Shown here one piece after another: positions 28,727-37,290 of a stretch of 64,000 nucleotides of DNA (the first letter of the stretch is position 1; each line of letters opens with the position of its first letter). The position numbers and the translations under genes are program-made. The notes under the pieces are model-generated. The model made no database searches and was not told the origin of the DNA. It saw only the letters and a list, made by a program, of their open reading frames with translations. The stretch is taken from NCBI GenBank assembly GCA_903872425.1, contig CAIQKQ010000109.1, positions 34,810 through 98,809 on the forward strand, given 5' to 3'. Source of the DNA: an uncultured Opitutia bacterium (GTDB lineage: Bacteria; Verrucomicrobiota; Verrucomicrobiia; Opitutales; Opitutaceae).

Positions 28727-28911
28727 CCTGCCGCCACAGAATCTAAGCCGCTAAAATAGGCGGACTTAGTTAACGGTTTGAACAGGCAGAACGAAGCAGG
28801 CAGACGCACCAAGGGTAAGCAAAAAACATCAATTGTGGCGCGCTTAAGGCACTCTAAATCTGGGTACCTCCCAGCGCCAATCTCCACTGATTGTCCTCTG
28901 CTCAACCGCGC

Positions 28912-29457
28912 CTATTTCGCCGCGAGTGCGGCCTCAACGGCCTTGGTGATTTCGGGAGACTCGGGGGTGACTGACGAGTCGAACCGCTGGAGGATCTTGC
29001 CGTCGCGGCCAATGAGAAACTTGGTGAAGTTCCAGCCGATGTCGCCAGGGAAAGGCGACCCCTTGCCAGCCAGCAGTGTGTAGAGCGGATGCCGCTTGTC
29101 GCCGTTGACTTCGATTTTGTCGAAGAGGGGAAATGTGACCTTAAAGGTGTCGGTGCAGAATTTCTTGATCTCGATGTTGGTGCCGGGTTCCTGCCCGCCA
29201 AACTGGTTGCACGGAAAGCCCAGCACGGTGAGACCCTTGTCCTTGTATTTCGTAAACGCGGCCTGGAGACCCTGGTATTGTGGCGTGTAACCGCACTCAG
29301 AGGCGACGTTGACGATGAGCAGCACGCGGCCTTTGAAGGGCGCAAGTGTGCCGACCTTACCGTCTATGTCCTTGATGGCGACCTCGTAGAGGGACTGGGC
29401 CTGTGTGGTCATGACGGAAAGGATGAGCAACACAGCAAGGCTGAAGAGATTTCGCAT
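28912..29457 (-). CDS. Glutathione peroxidase family protein (Cys type, secreted)
   Basis: 181 residues. An N-terminal hydrophobic signal (1-20, MRNLFSLAVLLILSVMTTQA) points to export. The peroxidatic Cys55 sits in NVASECGYTPQYQGL, encoded by TGC, not a selenocysteine TGA. FPCNQFGGQEPG and the WNFTKFL motif complete the catalytic tetrad. Bacterial members usually use thioredoxin to reduce peroxides. It is flanked by the proline-rich gene upstream and a tRNA-Cys-like fragment downstream. Confidence 0.93.
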   Translation of the reverse strand: MRNLFSLAVLLILSVMTTQAQSLYEVAIKDIDGKVGTLAPFKGRVLLIVNVASECGYTPQYQGLQAAFTKYKDKGLTVLGFPCNQFGGQEPGTNIEIKKFCTDTFKVTFPLFDKIEVNGDKRHPLYTLLAGKGSPFPGDIGWNFTKFLIGRDGKILQRFDSSVTPESPEITKAVEAALAAK

Positions 29458-29686
29458 AACAGGCAGGGTGAGCGGGCAGGCCGAGCTGTCAAGAAGAGCA
29501 CCGGCAGTTGCTCGATGGATTTGGTGGACTGGTCAGAAAACATCCTGCCCTCATCACTCCCGTCACATTTAACTGTCATATGGATGCATCGCGTGACGCC
29601 ACTCGCGCTAGTTCTCATCCGAATTCCGCCTCTGTCACCGACTGAAAAACCTGATGGCCCGATATCATTTCGTCCAGCAAGCCCGC

Positions 29687-30115
29687 TTAAACGTGGATAG
29701 GATTGGCGATGGGCGCGACCGGATCGCTCGGCCCGATGACAGGCAGCGGCGTAGGTGGTGGCACGGTCTTCTTCACCGGCATGGGGATTGGCGGATTGGG
29801 AGGAAGCGGAAAGTCCGGCATGGGGCGCGGCGGACTGGGTGGCAGAATCACAGCTGGGGTTACTGGCAGTGGGGGCACAGGCGGGATCGGGGGTAAAGGC
29901 AGCTCCGGCGGTGGGGTTGGCTGGAGGGGCGGTAAGGGAAGTTCTGGCACGGGCACCGGCATGATTGGCGGCAACGGCAGAACGGGCGTGAGTTGATAGC
30001 TGGCCAGTGGGGTTGTCGGCGGTAGGGAACTGCCTACGATGCCATCCGCACCGCGCAACTGAACCGAGGCGAGGCCGGCGAGGCATGAAGCCAAAGCGAG
30101 GAGGAGAGATTTCAT
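29687..30115 (-). CDS. Proline-rich secreted protein
   Basis: 142 residues with a clear signal peptide (MKSLLLALASCLAGLASVQLRGAD). The mature part is almost wholly Pro with Leu, Ile, Val and Met in PLPPI/PVPP-type repeats, a likely extended polyproline chain. No domain is recognised. The plus strand of the same DNA has a Gly-rich open frame, which is the expected shadow of Pro codons; the signal peptide supports the minus-strand reading. It may be a cell-wall spacer or surface protein. Confidence 0.6.
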   Translation of the reverse strand: MKSLLLALASCLAGLASVQLRGADGIVGSSLPPTTPLASYQLTPVLPLPPIMPVPVPELPLPPLQPTPPPELPLPPIPPVPPLPVTPAVILPPSPPRPMPDFPLPPNPPIPMPVKKTVPPPTPLPVIGPSDPVAPIANPIHV

Positions 30116-30384
30116 CGCAGCACGTTAGCACCCTGCTGCCACGGCTCCTATGGGGTCTTGCCCGACTATCTGATTCTGAATCCCACACTCCCTCCGACTG
30201 AAAATCCAACTGCCCTGAAAATTTCGCCCACAAGCCGCTGTCCCGACGGTGGGACGGAGGGCAAGAAAATCTCTTTTGACCAAACCGCCACCAGCGTAAC
30301 CAACTTGCCCGCGATGGGCCTTCGCACTCGCATCGTGGACTTTAACGCCTAGCTCCTGAAGATTTCCTCTTCAGAGGTAAAAAC
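30116..30384. other. Non-coding gap before tRNA-Cys
   Basis: 269 bp with no convincing frame on either strand. It separates the proline-rich gene start (minus) from the tRNA-Cys 3' end and presumably contains the promoter of the former. I see no repeat or terminator of note. Confidence 0.5.
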
Positions 30385-30459
30385 TGGAGGCGCGGGTCGG
30401 AATTGAACCGACGCATAGAGGTTTTGCAGACCTCGGCCTTACCACTTGGCTACCGCGCC
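30385..30459 (-). tRNA. tRNA-Cys (GCA)
   Basis: Read on the minus strand: 5' GGCGCGG acceptor arm, D-arm GCCAAGTGGTAAGGC, anticodon loop CTGCAAA with anticodon GCA, T-arm GTCGGTTCAATTCCGAC, and acceptor 3' side CCGCGCC followed by the Cys-typical discriminator U and an encoded CCA. The T-arm and acceptor stems are fully paired. The mature tRNA body is 30388-30459; 30385-30387 is CCA. Confidence 0.97.
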
Positions 30460-30609
30460 TTGTTGTCTCTGTCCGGCATTCAGCAGGAAGCATCAGTCGG
30501 ACCGACAGGCGATTAGGCACGACGAGAAACGGGTGACAAGCAATTTCGCCGCCCGCCATGCCGCCAGCCTGGGTTTGCCATGACCGGCTGTTAGTCTCCT
30601 GCTGAGATC

Positions 30610-33600
30610 ATGCCGGATAATTTTCCCTCAGCTCGTGAGCGTCACCTCGGCGTTTGTCCGCCGGCGCGCGGGGCGGTCGTGGGCGGGTTGGTCGGCCGCC
30701 AGCCGGCGTCGCTCTGGCTCGTGGTCGCGGATAACGCGCGCGAGGCCGAGCGGCTGGCTGAGGATGTGGCGTTGTTTCTTCCGACGACGGCGGGTGCCGC
30801 CGCGCCGGAGATTTTAGTTTTTCCTGAATCGCTGGCCGATAGTCGGGATATGCGCGAGGCCTTCGCCGCCTCCGCCGCGCGCATGGCGGTACTTTCCCGC
30901 CTGCGCGCCTTGTCTGACCGCCCCGGCCATGCCGCGCTCATTTTCACCACCCCTGCCGCGCTTCTGCAGCCCGTCCCCGCGCGCGAGGCCGCCGCGCAGG
31001 CCGAGCTTACACTGACGCGCGGACAGGTGCAGCCGTTCACCGGCCTGCTCGAAAAACTCCGCACGCTAGACTACGATTCGGAGCCGGTTTGCGAGTCGCC
31101 CGGCCACTACGCGGTGCGTGGTGGCATCATTGACGTTTACCCTGTCACCGCCACGCAGCCGTGTCGGCTGGATTTTTTCGGCGATACGCTGGAGGAAATC
31201 CGCTGGTTTGACCCCGTGACCCAACGCTCCGGTGCGACCGTCGAGACCATCACGCTCGCCGCGTCCCCGCGTCTGCAACTCGCTGCTTCGGCCACCGGGC
31301 TGGCCGATTATTTGCCCGCGGGCGCGCGGCTGCTGCTCATCGAGCCGACCGCGTTGGAAGAGGAATTCGGTTCACTCTCGCCCAACGGCGCGAACGGGTT
31401 GGAGTCGGTCCTACAACGCTGTGCCGCCGTCGTCGGGGTCAGCGATCTCGACGAGGCCAGTGCACTGTTCGCCGAGGTCGAGGGTGTCGCCGAAACGACG
31501 TGGGACACCGAAAGCCTCGCGCACCACCGCCGCTACCCGGCCGACGCGCTCATCGCCCAGGAACGCCTGCAATTCGAAGAGGACGCCCGCCACGAGTTTC
31601 TGCGTCAATTGGCCACATGGAAAAATTCCGGCCATGCCGTCACCATCGTGACCGCACGGGTCGGCGAGGAGCAGCGCGTGCAGGAAATCATCGCGGCCGA
31701 TCCCGCCCTGAAAAATCTGCAGCCCCACTATTTGCGCGGGGGACTGAACGAGGGATTCCGCGTCACCTTTCGCGACGGGGCGCGGCTGGGTGAAATAGTG
31801 CCCCAGGTCGGGGTGGAGACGGGGCGCACTCGCCCGGTCAAGTCGCCCAAGCGGGGCGAGAGCGCCCCACTCCATTTCAATCCAAATTCCGCCGGCCTGG
31901 TCGTCGTCACCGAAACCGAAATATTCGGCCGCGCGCGCCCGCGCCGTGCGGCGGCCGCGTCGCAGGTCGCCGCCCCGCCGCGCGCGCAGGTGGACCAGTT
32001 GCTCGATTTTTCCGAGCTGGTTGAGGGCGACTTTGTCGTCCACCTCCAGCATGGCGTCGCACTCTTTCGCGGGCTGCAAAAACTAGAGGCCACCGACGGC
32101 ACCCGCGAGGTTATCTCACTGGAGTTCGACGACAACGTGACCTTGCACGTCCCGCTCACGGAATCACACCTCGTGTCGCGTTATGTCGGCCTCGGTCGGA
32201 CCCGGCCGCAGCTCGGCCGCGTGGGCTCGGGCCGCTGGGAAAAAACGCGCGCCGCCGCCGAGCGCGCCACGCTCGACCTCGCAGCCGACCTACTGCGTGT
32301 GCAGGCCGCTCGCGAGGCGCAACCGGGCGAGGCAATGCCGCCCGACACAGACTGGCAGCGTGAGTTTGAGGCAGCGTTTCCGTTCACCGAAACGCCCGAC
32401 CAGCTCCGTGCGATTAACGCCACCAAAGCCGACCTCGAGCGTGCGCGCCCCATGGACCGGCTCATCTGTGGTGACGTGGGTTTCGGCAAAACCGAGGTCG
32501 CCATCCGCGCCGCGTTCAAGGCCGTGCAGTCCGGCAAACAGGTCGCGCTGCTCGTGCCGACGACCGTGCTGGCGCAGCAACACCTCAACACCTTCCGCGA
32601 GCGTATGGCTGGCTACCCAGTGGTAGTCGAGCTGCTGAGCCGTTTCCGCACCCCGCGCGAGCAGAAAAAAATTCTCGCCGCCGCCAGCGCGGGGCAGGTG
32701 GACATCCTCATCGGCACCCACCGACTGCTCCAGCCCGACGTGGTTTTCCGCACACTCGGGCTGGTGGTGATTGACGAGGAGCAGCGCTTCGGCGTGCGAC
32801 ACAAGGAGCGGCTCAAGGCCATGCGCGCCAGCGTGGACGTGCTCTCGATGAGTGCCACGCCCATCCCGCGCACGCTCTACCTCGCGATGACCGGAGCACG
32901 CGACCTGAGCGTGATCGAGACCGCACCGACCAACCGCCACCCCATCCAAACCGTCGTTAAAACCTACGATGAGGCGACGGTAGTTGACGCGATCCGCCAC
33001 GAACTGCGGCGCGGCGGACAGGTTTTCTATCTGCACAATCGTGTCAGCACGATCGAGCAGGTCGCCGCTCGGCTGCGTGAGCTGTTACCCAGTGTGAGCG
33101 TGGGGGTCGGCCACGGACAAATGGATGCGGGTGACCTAGAGCGCGTGATGACGGACTTTGTCGCGGGAAAATATTCCGTGCTCGTCTGCACCACCATCAT
33201 CGAGAGCGGCCTCGATATTCCGAACTGCAACACGATCATCATCGAGGGCGCAGACCGCTTCGGCCTCTCGCAGCTCTACCAGTTGCGCGGACGCGTTGGG
33301 CGGTTCAAACACCAGGCCCACGCCTACCTGCTGCTGCACCGCTCGACGCGGCTGCTTGACGTTGCCCGCCAGCGTCTCACCGCCCTGCGCACGCACAACC
33401 AGCTGGGCGCGGGTTTCCGCATCGCAATGCGCGACCTTGAACTGCGCGGCGCGGGCAACCTGCTCGGCGCGGAGCAAAGCGGTCACATTGTCGGCGTGGG
33501 CTTTGAGCTGTATTGCCAACTGCTGCGTCAATCGGTCGCACGACTGAAGGGCGACCAAACGGCCGCCGCCATCCGCGCGAGCGTGAAGCTCGATTTTGTT

Positions 33601-34092
33601 TTGCTCGGTGAAATGGCCGTGGATCCGGCCGCCGCCGCCCACGGTCGCCACCATGATAGCTACACCGCCCTGCGCGATGCCGAGCACGCCGCGGCCGGAG
33701 CCGCCAGCGTGCGCCGGATCGCCGCGCGCCTACCGGCCGCCTACATCGGCGAAGCGCGGCTGCGGATAGATTTCTACCGGCGACTCGCGCTCGCCGCCAC
33801 CTTGCCCGTGCTGGCCGAGATTGAGGCCGACCTACGCGATCGTTTCGGCAAGTTTGGTGACGAGGTGCGCGCGCTCCTGCTTACCACGGAAATTCGCGTG
33901 CGGGCTGAGGCAAAGCGCATCGCGGCCGTCGAGACCGAGGGTAGCCGCCTGAAATGCCGCCGCGCAGGCAGCGGACGCGACGACTGGGTCCAACCCGGCG
34001 CGCGGTTTCCGAGGTTGACCGCCACGAAGCCGCTCCTACGGTTAAAAGAGATCATCACGTTTCTGAACCACTTGCCTGCTCCTTCCGCCTAA
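30610..34092 (+). CDS. mfd: Transcription-repair coupling factor
   Basis: 1160 residues, full Mfd length. The N-terminal UvrB-like modules contain PGHYAVRGGIIDVYPV. The CarD-like RNA polymerase-interacting domain has LVEGDFVVHLQHGVALFRGL. The RecG-like motor has GDVGFGKTEVAIRA (Walker A), DEEQRFGVRHKE and SATPIPRTLY. The TRG motif region and LRGAGNLLGAEQSGHI precede the C-terminal domain. It releases stalled RNA polymerase at lesions and recruits UvrA. Around 31790-31890 about 34 residues (including GRTRPVKSPKRGESAP) interrupt the module before GLVVVTETEIFGR; they derive from a palindromic repeat. The stop overlaps the next start in TAATG. Confidence 0.96.
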   Translation: MPDNFPSARERHLGVCPPARGAVVGGLVGRQPASLWLVVADNAREAERLAEDVALFLPTTAGAAAPEILVFPESLADSRDMREAFAASAARMAVLSRLRALSDRPGHAALIFTTPAALLQPVPAREAAAQAELTLTRGQVQPFTGLLEKLRTLDYDSEPVCESPGHYAVRGGIIDVYPVTATQPCRLDFFGDTLEEIRWFDPVTQRSGATVETITLAASPRLQLAASATGLADYLPAGARLLLIEPTALEEEFGSLSPNGANGLESVLQRCAAVVGVSDLDEASALFAEVEGVAETTWDTESLAHHRRYPADALIAQERLQFEEDARHEFLRQLATWKNSGHAVTIVTARVGEEQRVQEIIAADPALKNLQPHYLRGGLNEGFRVTFRDGARLGEIVPQVGVETGRTRPVKSPKRGESAPLHFNPNSAGLVVVTETEIFGRARPRRAAAASQVAAPPRAQVDQLLDFSELVEGDFVVHLQHGVALFRGLQKLEATDGTREVISLEFDDNVTLHVPLTESHLVSRYVGLGRTRPQLGRVGSGRWEKTRAAAERATLDLAADLLRVQAAREAQPGEAMPPDTDWQREFEAAFPFTETPDQLRAINATKADLERARPMDRLICGDVGFGKTEVAIRAAFKAVQSGKQVALLVPTTVLAQQHLNTFRERMAGYPVVVELLSRFRTPREQKKILAAASAGQVDILIGTHRLLQPDVVFRTLGLVVIDEEQRFGVRHKERLKAMRASVDVLSMSATPIPRTLYLAMTGARDLSVIETAPTNRHPIQTVVKTYDEATVVDAIRHELRRGGQVFYLHNRVSTIEQVAARLRELLPSVSVGVGHGQMDAGDLERVMTDFVAGKYSVLVCTTIIESGLDIPNCNTIIIEGADRFGLSQLYQLRGRVGRFKHQAHAYLLLHRSTRLLDVARQRLTALRTHNQLGAGFRIAMRDLELRGAGNLLGAEQSGHIVGVGFELYCQLLRQSVARLKGDQTAAAIRASVKLDFVLLGEMAVDPAAAAHGRHHDSYTALRDAEHAAAGAASVRRIAARLPAAYIGEARLRIDFYRRLALAATLPVLAEIEADLRDRFGKFGDEVRALLLTTEIRVRAEAKRIAAVETEGSRLKCRRAGSGRDDWVQPGARFPRLTATKPLLRLKEIITFLNHLPAPSA
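31813..31875. repeat. Palindromic element inserted in frame within mfd
   Basis: GGGGCGCACTCGCCC (31821-31835) and GGGCGAGAGCGCCCC (31854-31868) are complementary at 14 of 15 positions. Outer GTGGAG (31813-31818) and CTCCAT (31870-31875) extend the pairing. The element is read through as Arg/Pro/Lys/Gly-rich sequence and the frame is kept. Confidence 0.7.
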
Positions 34093-35153
34093 TGCCCTGC
34101 TTCTACCGCGCCTCTGTCCTGTTGCTCGCCGCCGCCTTCAGCACCTGCGCATTCGCCGCTGGCGCCGTGCCCACCCTGCTTGCCAGCCCAGCCGCTTCAG
34201 CCGGGACTGAGTTGCCGGGCGCGACTATCATCGCCAAAGTCGAGGAGCGCATCATCACTCTGGCCGACGTACTCCGCGAGATGGATGACCGCGTGGATGG
34301 CGTCCGTAAGATGGCGGCCAATGAGAAGGAATTTTACCAGCTCATGGAGGAGCTGCAAAACGTCACGATCAACGAGTTGATCAACAAGGCGCTCGTCGTG
34401 CACGAGTTTCTGAAAGACGGCAAACGCCGTATCCCCGCCAGCTACGTTGACGAAATCATCGCGCACACCGTCCAAAGCCGGTTCAATGGCGACCGCTCCA
34501 AGTTTCTTGCCTGGCTGCTCTCGAAGGGCTGGACCCCGCGTGAGCACCGCAAAAACGTAGAGGAAGACCTCATATATGACATCATGCGCCGGCAACAAGG
34601 CAGCGGCGAAACCGTCATCAGCCCGGCCAAAGTCGAAGCATTTTACAACGAGAACAAAGAGAAGTTTCGCCAGGAGGACGCCGCCCACCTGCGACTCATC
34701 ACCTTCTCCCGCGCCGTCGGCATGGATGACGCCAAGCTACTCGCCCGCGTGCAAACGGTGCTCGCCCGTCTCAAAGCTGGAGAAAAATTCGACGCCTTGG
34801 CCCGCGAGCTGACAGATGTTGAGGCGCATCGCTCCAAGGGCGGCGATCTTGGCTGGAACCGGAAGTCAGACCTCAAGCCGGAGTTCGCTGCACTCGCCTT
34901 CACCTTGGGAAAAGGCGAGATCGGTGGCCCGATTGTCACGCCCGAGGCCGCTTACTTAATCCTCGTTGAAGATCGCAAAGCCGCTGGCATCCAGCCGCTC
35001 TCCGACGTCAGCGGTGAGATCCAAAAAATACTCACCGACAATCTCGGTCGCGAGAACGAAGCCCGCTGGATAGCGCGGTTGCGCGCCAACGCCTACATCC
35101 GAGTCTATCTGCCGTCCAGTCCGGCCGACGCCGCCCCCCGGCCGACACCCTGA
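34092..35153 (+). CDS. SurA-like periplasmic peptidyl-prolyl isomerase
   Basis: 353 residues starting with an ATG that overlaps the mfd stop by one base. A signal peptide (1-23) is followed by a SurA-type N-terminal chaperone region (ATIIAKVEERIITLADVLREM; INELINKALVVHEFLK). A parvulin domain lies at about 195-300 with AAHLRLITFSR and RSKGGDLGWNRKSDLKPEFAALAFTLGKGEIGGPI. It would help fold outer-membrane proteins in the periplasm. The co-location with the Mla, Skp and LolA-like genes fits an envelope role. Tight coupling to mfd suggests shared transcription. Confidence 0.9.
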   Translation: MPCFYRASVLLLAAAFSTCAFAAGAVPTLLASPAASAGTELPGATIIAKVEERIITLADVLREMDDRVDGVRKMAANEKEFYQLMEELQNVTINELINKALVVHEFLKDGKRRIPASYVDEIIAHTVQSRFNGDRSKFLAWLLSKGWTPREHRKNVEEDLIYDIMRRQQGSGETVISPAKVEAFYNENKEKFRQEDAAHLRLITFSRAVGMDDAKLLARVQTVLARLKAGEKFDALARELTDVEAHRSKGGDLGWNRKSDLKPEFAALAFTLGKGEIGGPIVTPEAAYLILVEDRKAAGIQPLSDVSGEIQKILTDNLGRENEARWIARLRANAYIRVYLPSSPADAAPRPTP

Positions 35154-35375
35154 AGTCGTCTAGGCGTCAGTCGGGAAAACAGGGCCGGCCGCCGCCCATC
35201 GGTCGCTAGCCGGACCACATCGCCCGTCGGCAGTAAAAGCGGTACGCTCCGCGCCACTCCTCCGCTGAATCGCATGGCGCGAGCCAAAATAAGACTAACT
35301 CTTCTGTGACGTTACGACTCCGATAGTGTACAACAACGACAGTCGAGCGGCATTGTTGCGAAGGTCGCTCAAATT

Positions 35376-36146
35376 TTATTTCTTCACCGCCGCCTCGCGG
35401 TATTGCAGGTAGCCGTTGCGGACGGCGAGGTAGGGATCCACGGCGGACTTTAGGAAGTCGTCGTAGGTTTTGAGGAAATCGGGGCTGCTTTGCACCACAT
35501 CAAGCGTCTGGATGCCGGTGCGCCACCACCAATGATAGCCGTCGAGATGGTCAAATGCGGCCCAGTTGGTGGGGATGAGCCACACGTCGCCCGCGTAGCC
35601 AACGGTGTCGCGAACATCGTTGGGGCCGATGACCGGGAGCACGAGGAACGGGCCGGGGCCGATGCCCCACGCGGCGAATGCGGTGCCGAGGCCGGCGGGC
35701 GGTACATCTTTGAGCGCAGGGACGGAATCGGACACACGAGCGAGACCCGCGAAGCCGACGGTGGTGTTGACGATAAACTTGCCCGTTTCCTGCGCGGCGC
35801 GTTTGGGCCGTCCAGCGAGCACGTCGCCGACGAGGCGAATGGGGAAACGGAGGTTGTCGAAAAAATTTGTGAGACCGTGACGCAGGGGCGGCGGCGTAGC
35901 GCGCTCATAGCCGTGTGCGACCGGGCGCAGCACGAATGAGTAGAAGCCATCGTTGAACTTGAAGATGGCGCGGTTGAGTCCTTCGAGGGGGTCGGAGACA
36001 GGCTTAACGGCGAACTCGTCCGGTTCATCGGTCGGCGTGGCGGCGAGCAGGGGCGAAGGCGTGGCGGCGAGCACGAGCCAGAGAGCAGAAAACGCGACGA
36101 GGGCGTGGCGGCTCCAGCGGGCAGGATGGTGGAGAAACGTCTTCAT
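35376..36146 (-). CDS. mlaA: MlaA/VacJ-type phospholipid-transport protein
   Basis: 256 residues. An N-terminal signal (about 1-35) ends with Ala rather than a lipobox Cys, so lipidation is not evident. The VacJ signature is seen in DPLEGLNRAIFKFNDGFYSFVLRPVAHGYE, NFFDNLRFPIRLVGDVL, GRFIVNTTVGFAGL-like VNTTVGFAGLARV, and FLVLPVIGPNDVRDTVGY. In E. coli the protein forms a donut in the outer membrane that removes misplaced phospholipids from the outer leaflet. Last gene of mlaEFDCA, overlapping mlaC by 4 bp. Confidence 0.93.
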   Translation of the reverse strand: MKTFLHHPARWSRHALVAFSALWLVLAATPSPLLAATPTDEPDEFAVKPVSDPLEGLNRAIFKFNDGFYSFVLRPVAHGYERATPPPLRHGLTNFFDNLRFPIRLVGDVLAGRPKRAAQETGKFIVNTTVGFAGLARVSDSVPALKDVPPAGLGTAFAAWGIGPGPFLVLPVIGPNDVRDTVGYAGDVWLIPTNWAAFDHLDGYHWWWRTGIQTLDVVQSSPDFLKTYDDFLKSAVDPYLAVRNGYLQYREAAVKK

Positions 36147-36811
36147 TTGTTGGCGGCGGCGTAGTCGGCGATGTTTTTCTCGATGGCGGCGATGATGGCG
36201 GCAGCACCGCCTTTTTGGAAAAGTGGGTCGAACTGCGCACGGTAGTTGGCGACCATACTCACACCCTCAACGTTCACGTCGTAGATCCGCCAGCCTTCGG
36301 GCTGTTGACGGACGCGATAGGAGACGGAGTAATTTTTGCCAGCGTAGGCAATTGCGGTCGGTAGCTCTCGGCGGGCGGCATCAATTTCGACGGGTTTGGC
36401 GTAGGTGATGCCGGGGCGCGCGCCAGGCTCGAATTTGTCGGAGTAAGTGCGAATTACGAGCGTGGTGAACAAAGTGATAATGCGCTGCTGATCGTTGGCC
36501 TTGATCTGGTTCCAGCCGGGACCGACGGCGCTGCGGGTGAGCAGGTCGAAGCTAAAATATTTTTCGAGCACGGGACGCACGCGCTCGGCGAGCGGTGCGG
36601 GAGCAACGGAGTCGGCGGCGATTTTTTCCGGGTAGGCGATGGCGAGGACCTCGTCCACGGCGGCGCGGAGCATGGTCGTCGGATCGGCCGACTTCGCCGC
36701 AGCGGCGGCGGGCGAAGGAGCGGTGGCACTCGCGGACGGTGAGGCGGTCGCAGCGGCGAAACTCGTGCCAGCGAGGGCGGTGAAGAGGAAAAGCAGGGAA
36801 GGCGTTTTCAT
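36143..36811 (-). CDS. mlaC: Periplasmic phospholipid shuttle MlaC
   Basis: 222 residues with a signal peptide (1-19) and an Ala/Ser/Pro-rich linker. The MlaC/Ttg2D fold is indicated by VRPVLEKYFSFDLLTRSAVGPGWNQI, ITLFTTLVIRTYSDKF and the late GWRIYDVNVEGVSMVANYRAQFDPLFQKGG. It carries phospholipids between MlaA and the inner-membrane MlaFED complex. It overlaps mlaD upstream and mlaA downstream by 4 bp each, so the three are coupled. Confidence 0.94.
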   Translation of the reverse strand: MKTPSLLFLFTALAGTSFAAATASPSASATAPSPAAAAAKSADPTTMLRAAVDEVLAIAYPEKIAADSVAPAPLAERVRPVLEKYFSFDLLTRSAVGPGWNQIKANDQQRIITLFTTLVIRTYSDKFEPGARPGITYAKPVEIDAARRELPTAIAYAGKNYSVSYRVRQQPEGWRIYDVNVEGVSMVANYRAQFDPLFQKGGAAAIIAAIEKNIADYAAANK

Positions 36812-37284
36812 TTTTTGTCGGGTGCCGGAGCTTGCACCGAGCCGAAAGCGAAGCGGCTGATAAGGGAAGCGATATCCACGTCGGATTCGGTATCGGTGAT
36901 TTTGCCGTCGGGCTTGATCATGTCGGGGTCCCCGCCGGGCGCAATCGCAATGTATTTATCGCCGATGAGTCCGGCAGTTTTCACGGACGCAATGGAGTCA
37001 AGGGGGAGCTGGATGTTTTTCTCCAGCTGGAGGCTCACGATCGCGCGAAAATTTTTCGGATTGAGTGTGACCTTGTCCACGCGGCCGATAGGGACGCCGG
37101 CGATCAGCACGTTGCTCCCGGGATTGAGACTGCCGACGTTGGCGAACTCGGCCGACACGTGGTAGCTGTCGGCCCCGACGAGTGCGCCTGCGCCCGTCGA
37201 AAGCGCGAGCCAGGTGATGGCGGCGAGGCCGACCGCGACGAAGACGCCGACGATCAGTTCGAGTTTGGTTTGTTGCTTCATCAT
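36808..37284 (-). CDS. mlaD: MCE-domain protein MlaD
   Basis: 158 residues. One N-terminal membrane helix (about 9-30, LIVGVFVAVGLAAITWLALS) and a single MCE domain (about 38-130) with YHVSAEFANVGSLNPGSNVLIAGVPIGRVDKVTL and the AGLIGDKYIAIAPGG close. MlaD hexamers form the lipid channel on the periplasmic side of MlaFE. The end GQAPAPDKK-like tail is short. It lies 6 bp after mlaF. Confidence 0.95.
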   Translation of the reverse strand: MMKQQTKLELIVGVFVAVGLAAITWLALSTGAGALVGADSYHVSAEFANVGSLNPGSNVLIAGVPIGRVDKVTLNPKNFRAIVSLQLEKNIQLPLDSIASVKTAGLIGDKYIAIAPGGDPDMIKPDGKITDTESDVDIASLISRFAFGSVQAPAPDKK

Positions 37285-37290
37285 AGAAAA

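Noticed and set aside
28743-28769. Hairpin near the tRNA-Cys-like fragment as a complete tRNA
   Set aside because: The fragment lacks a matching 5' acceptor strand and a proper D-arm; only the 3' end resembles a tRNA.
29703-29996. Gly-rich plus-strand frame opposite the proline-rich gene
   Set aside because: Pro codons read in reverse give Gly; only the minus-strand reading has a signal peptide.
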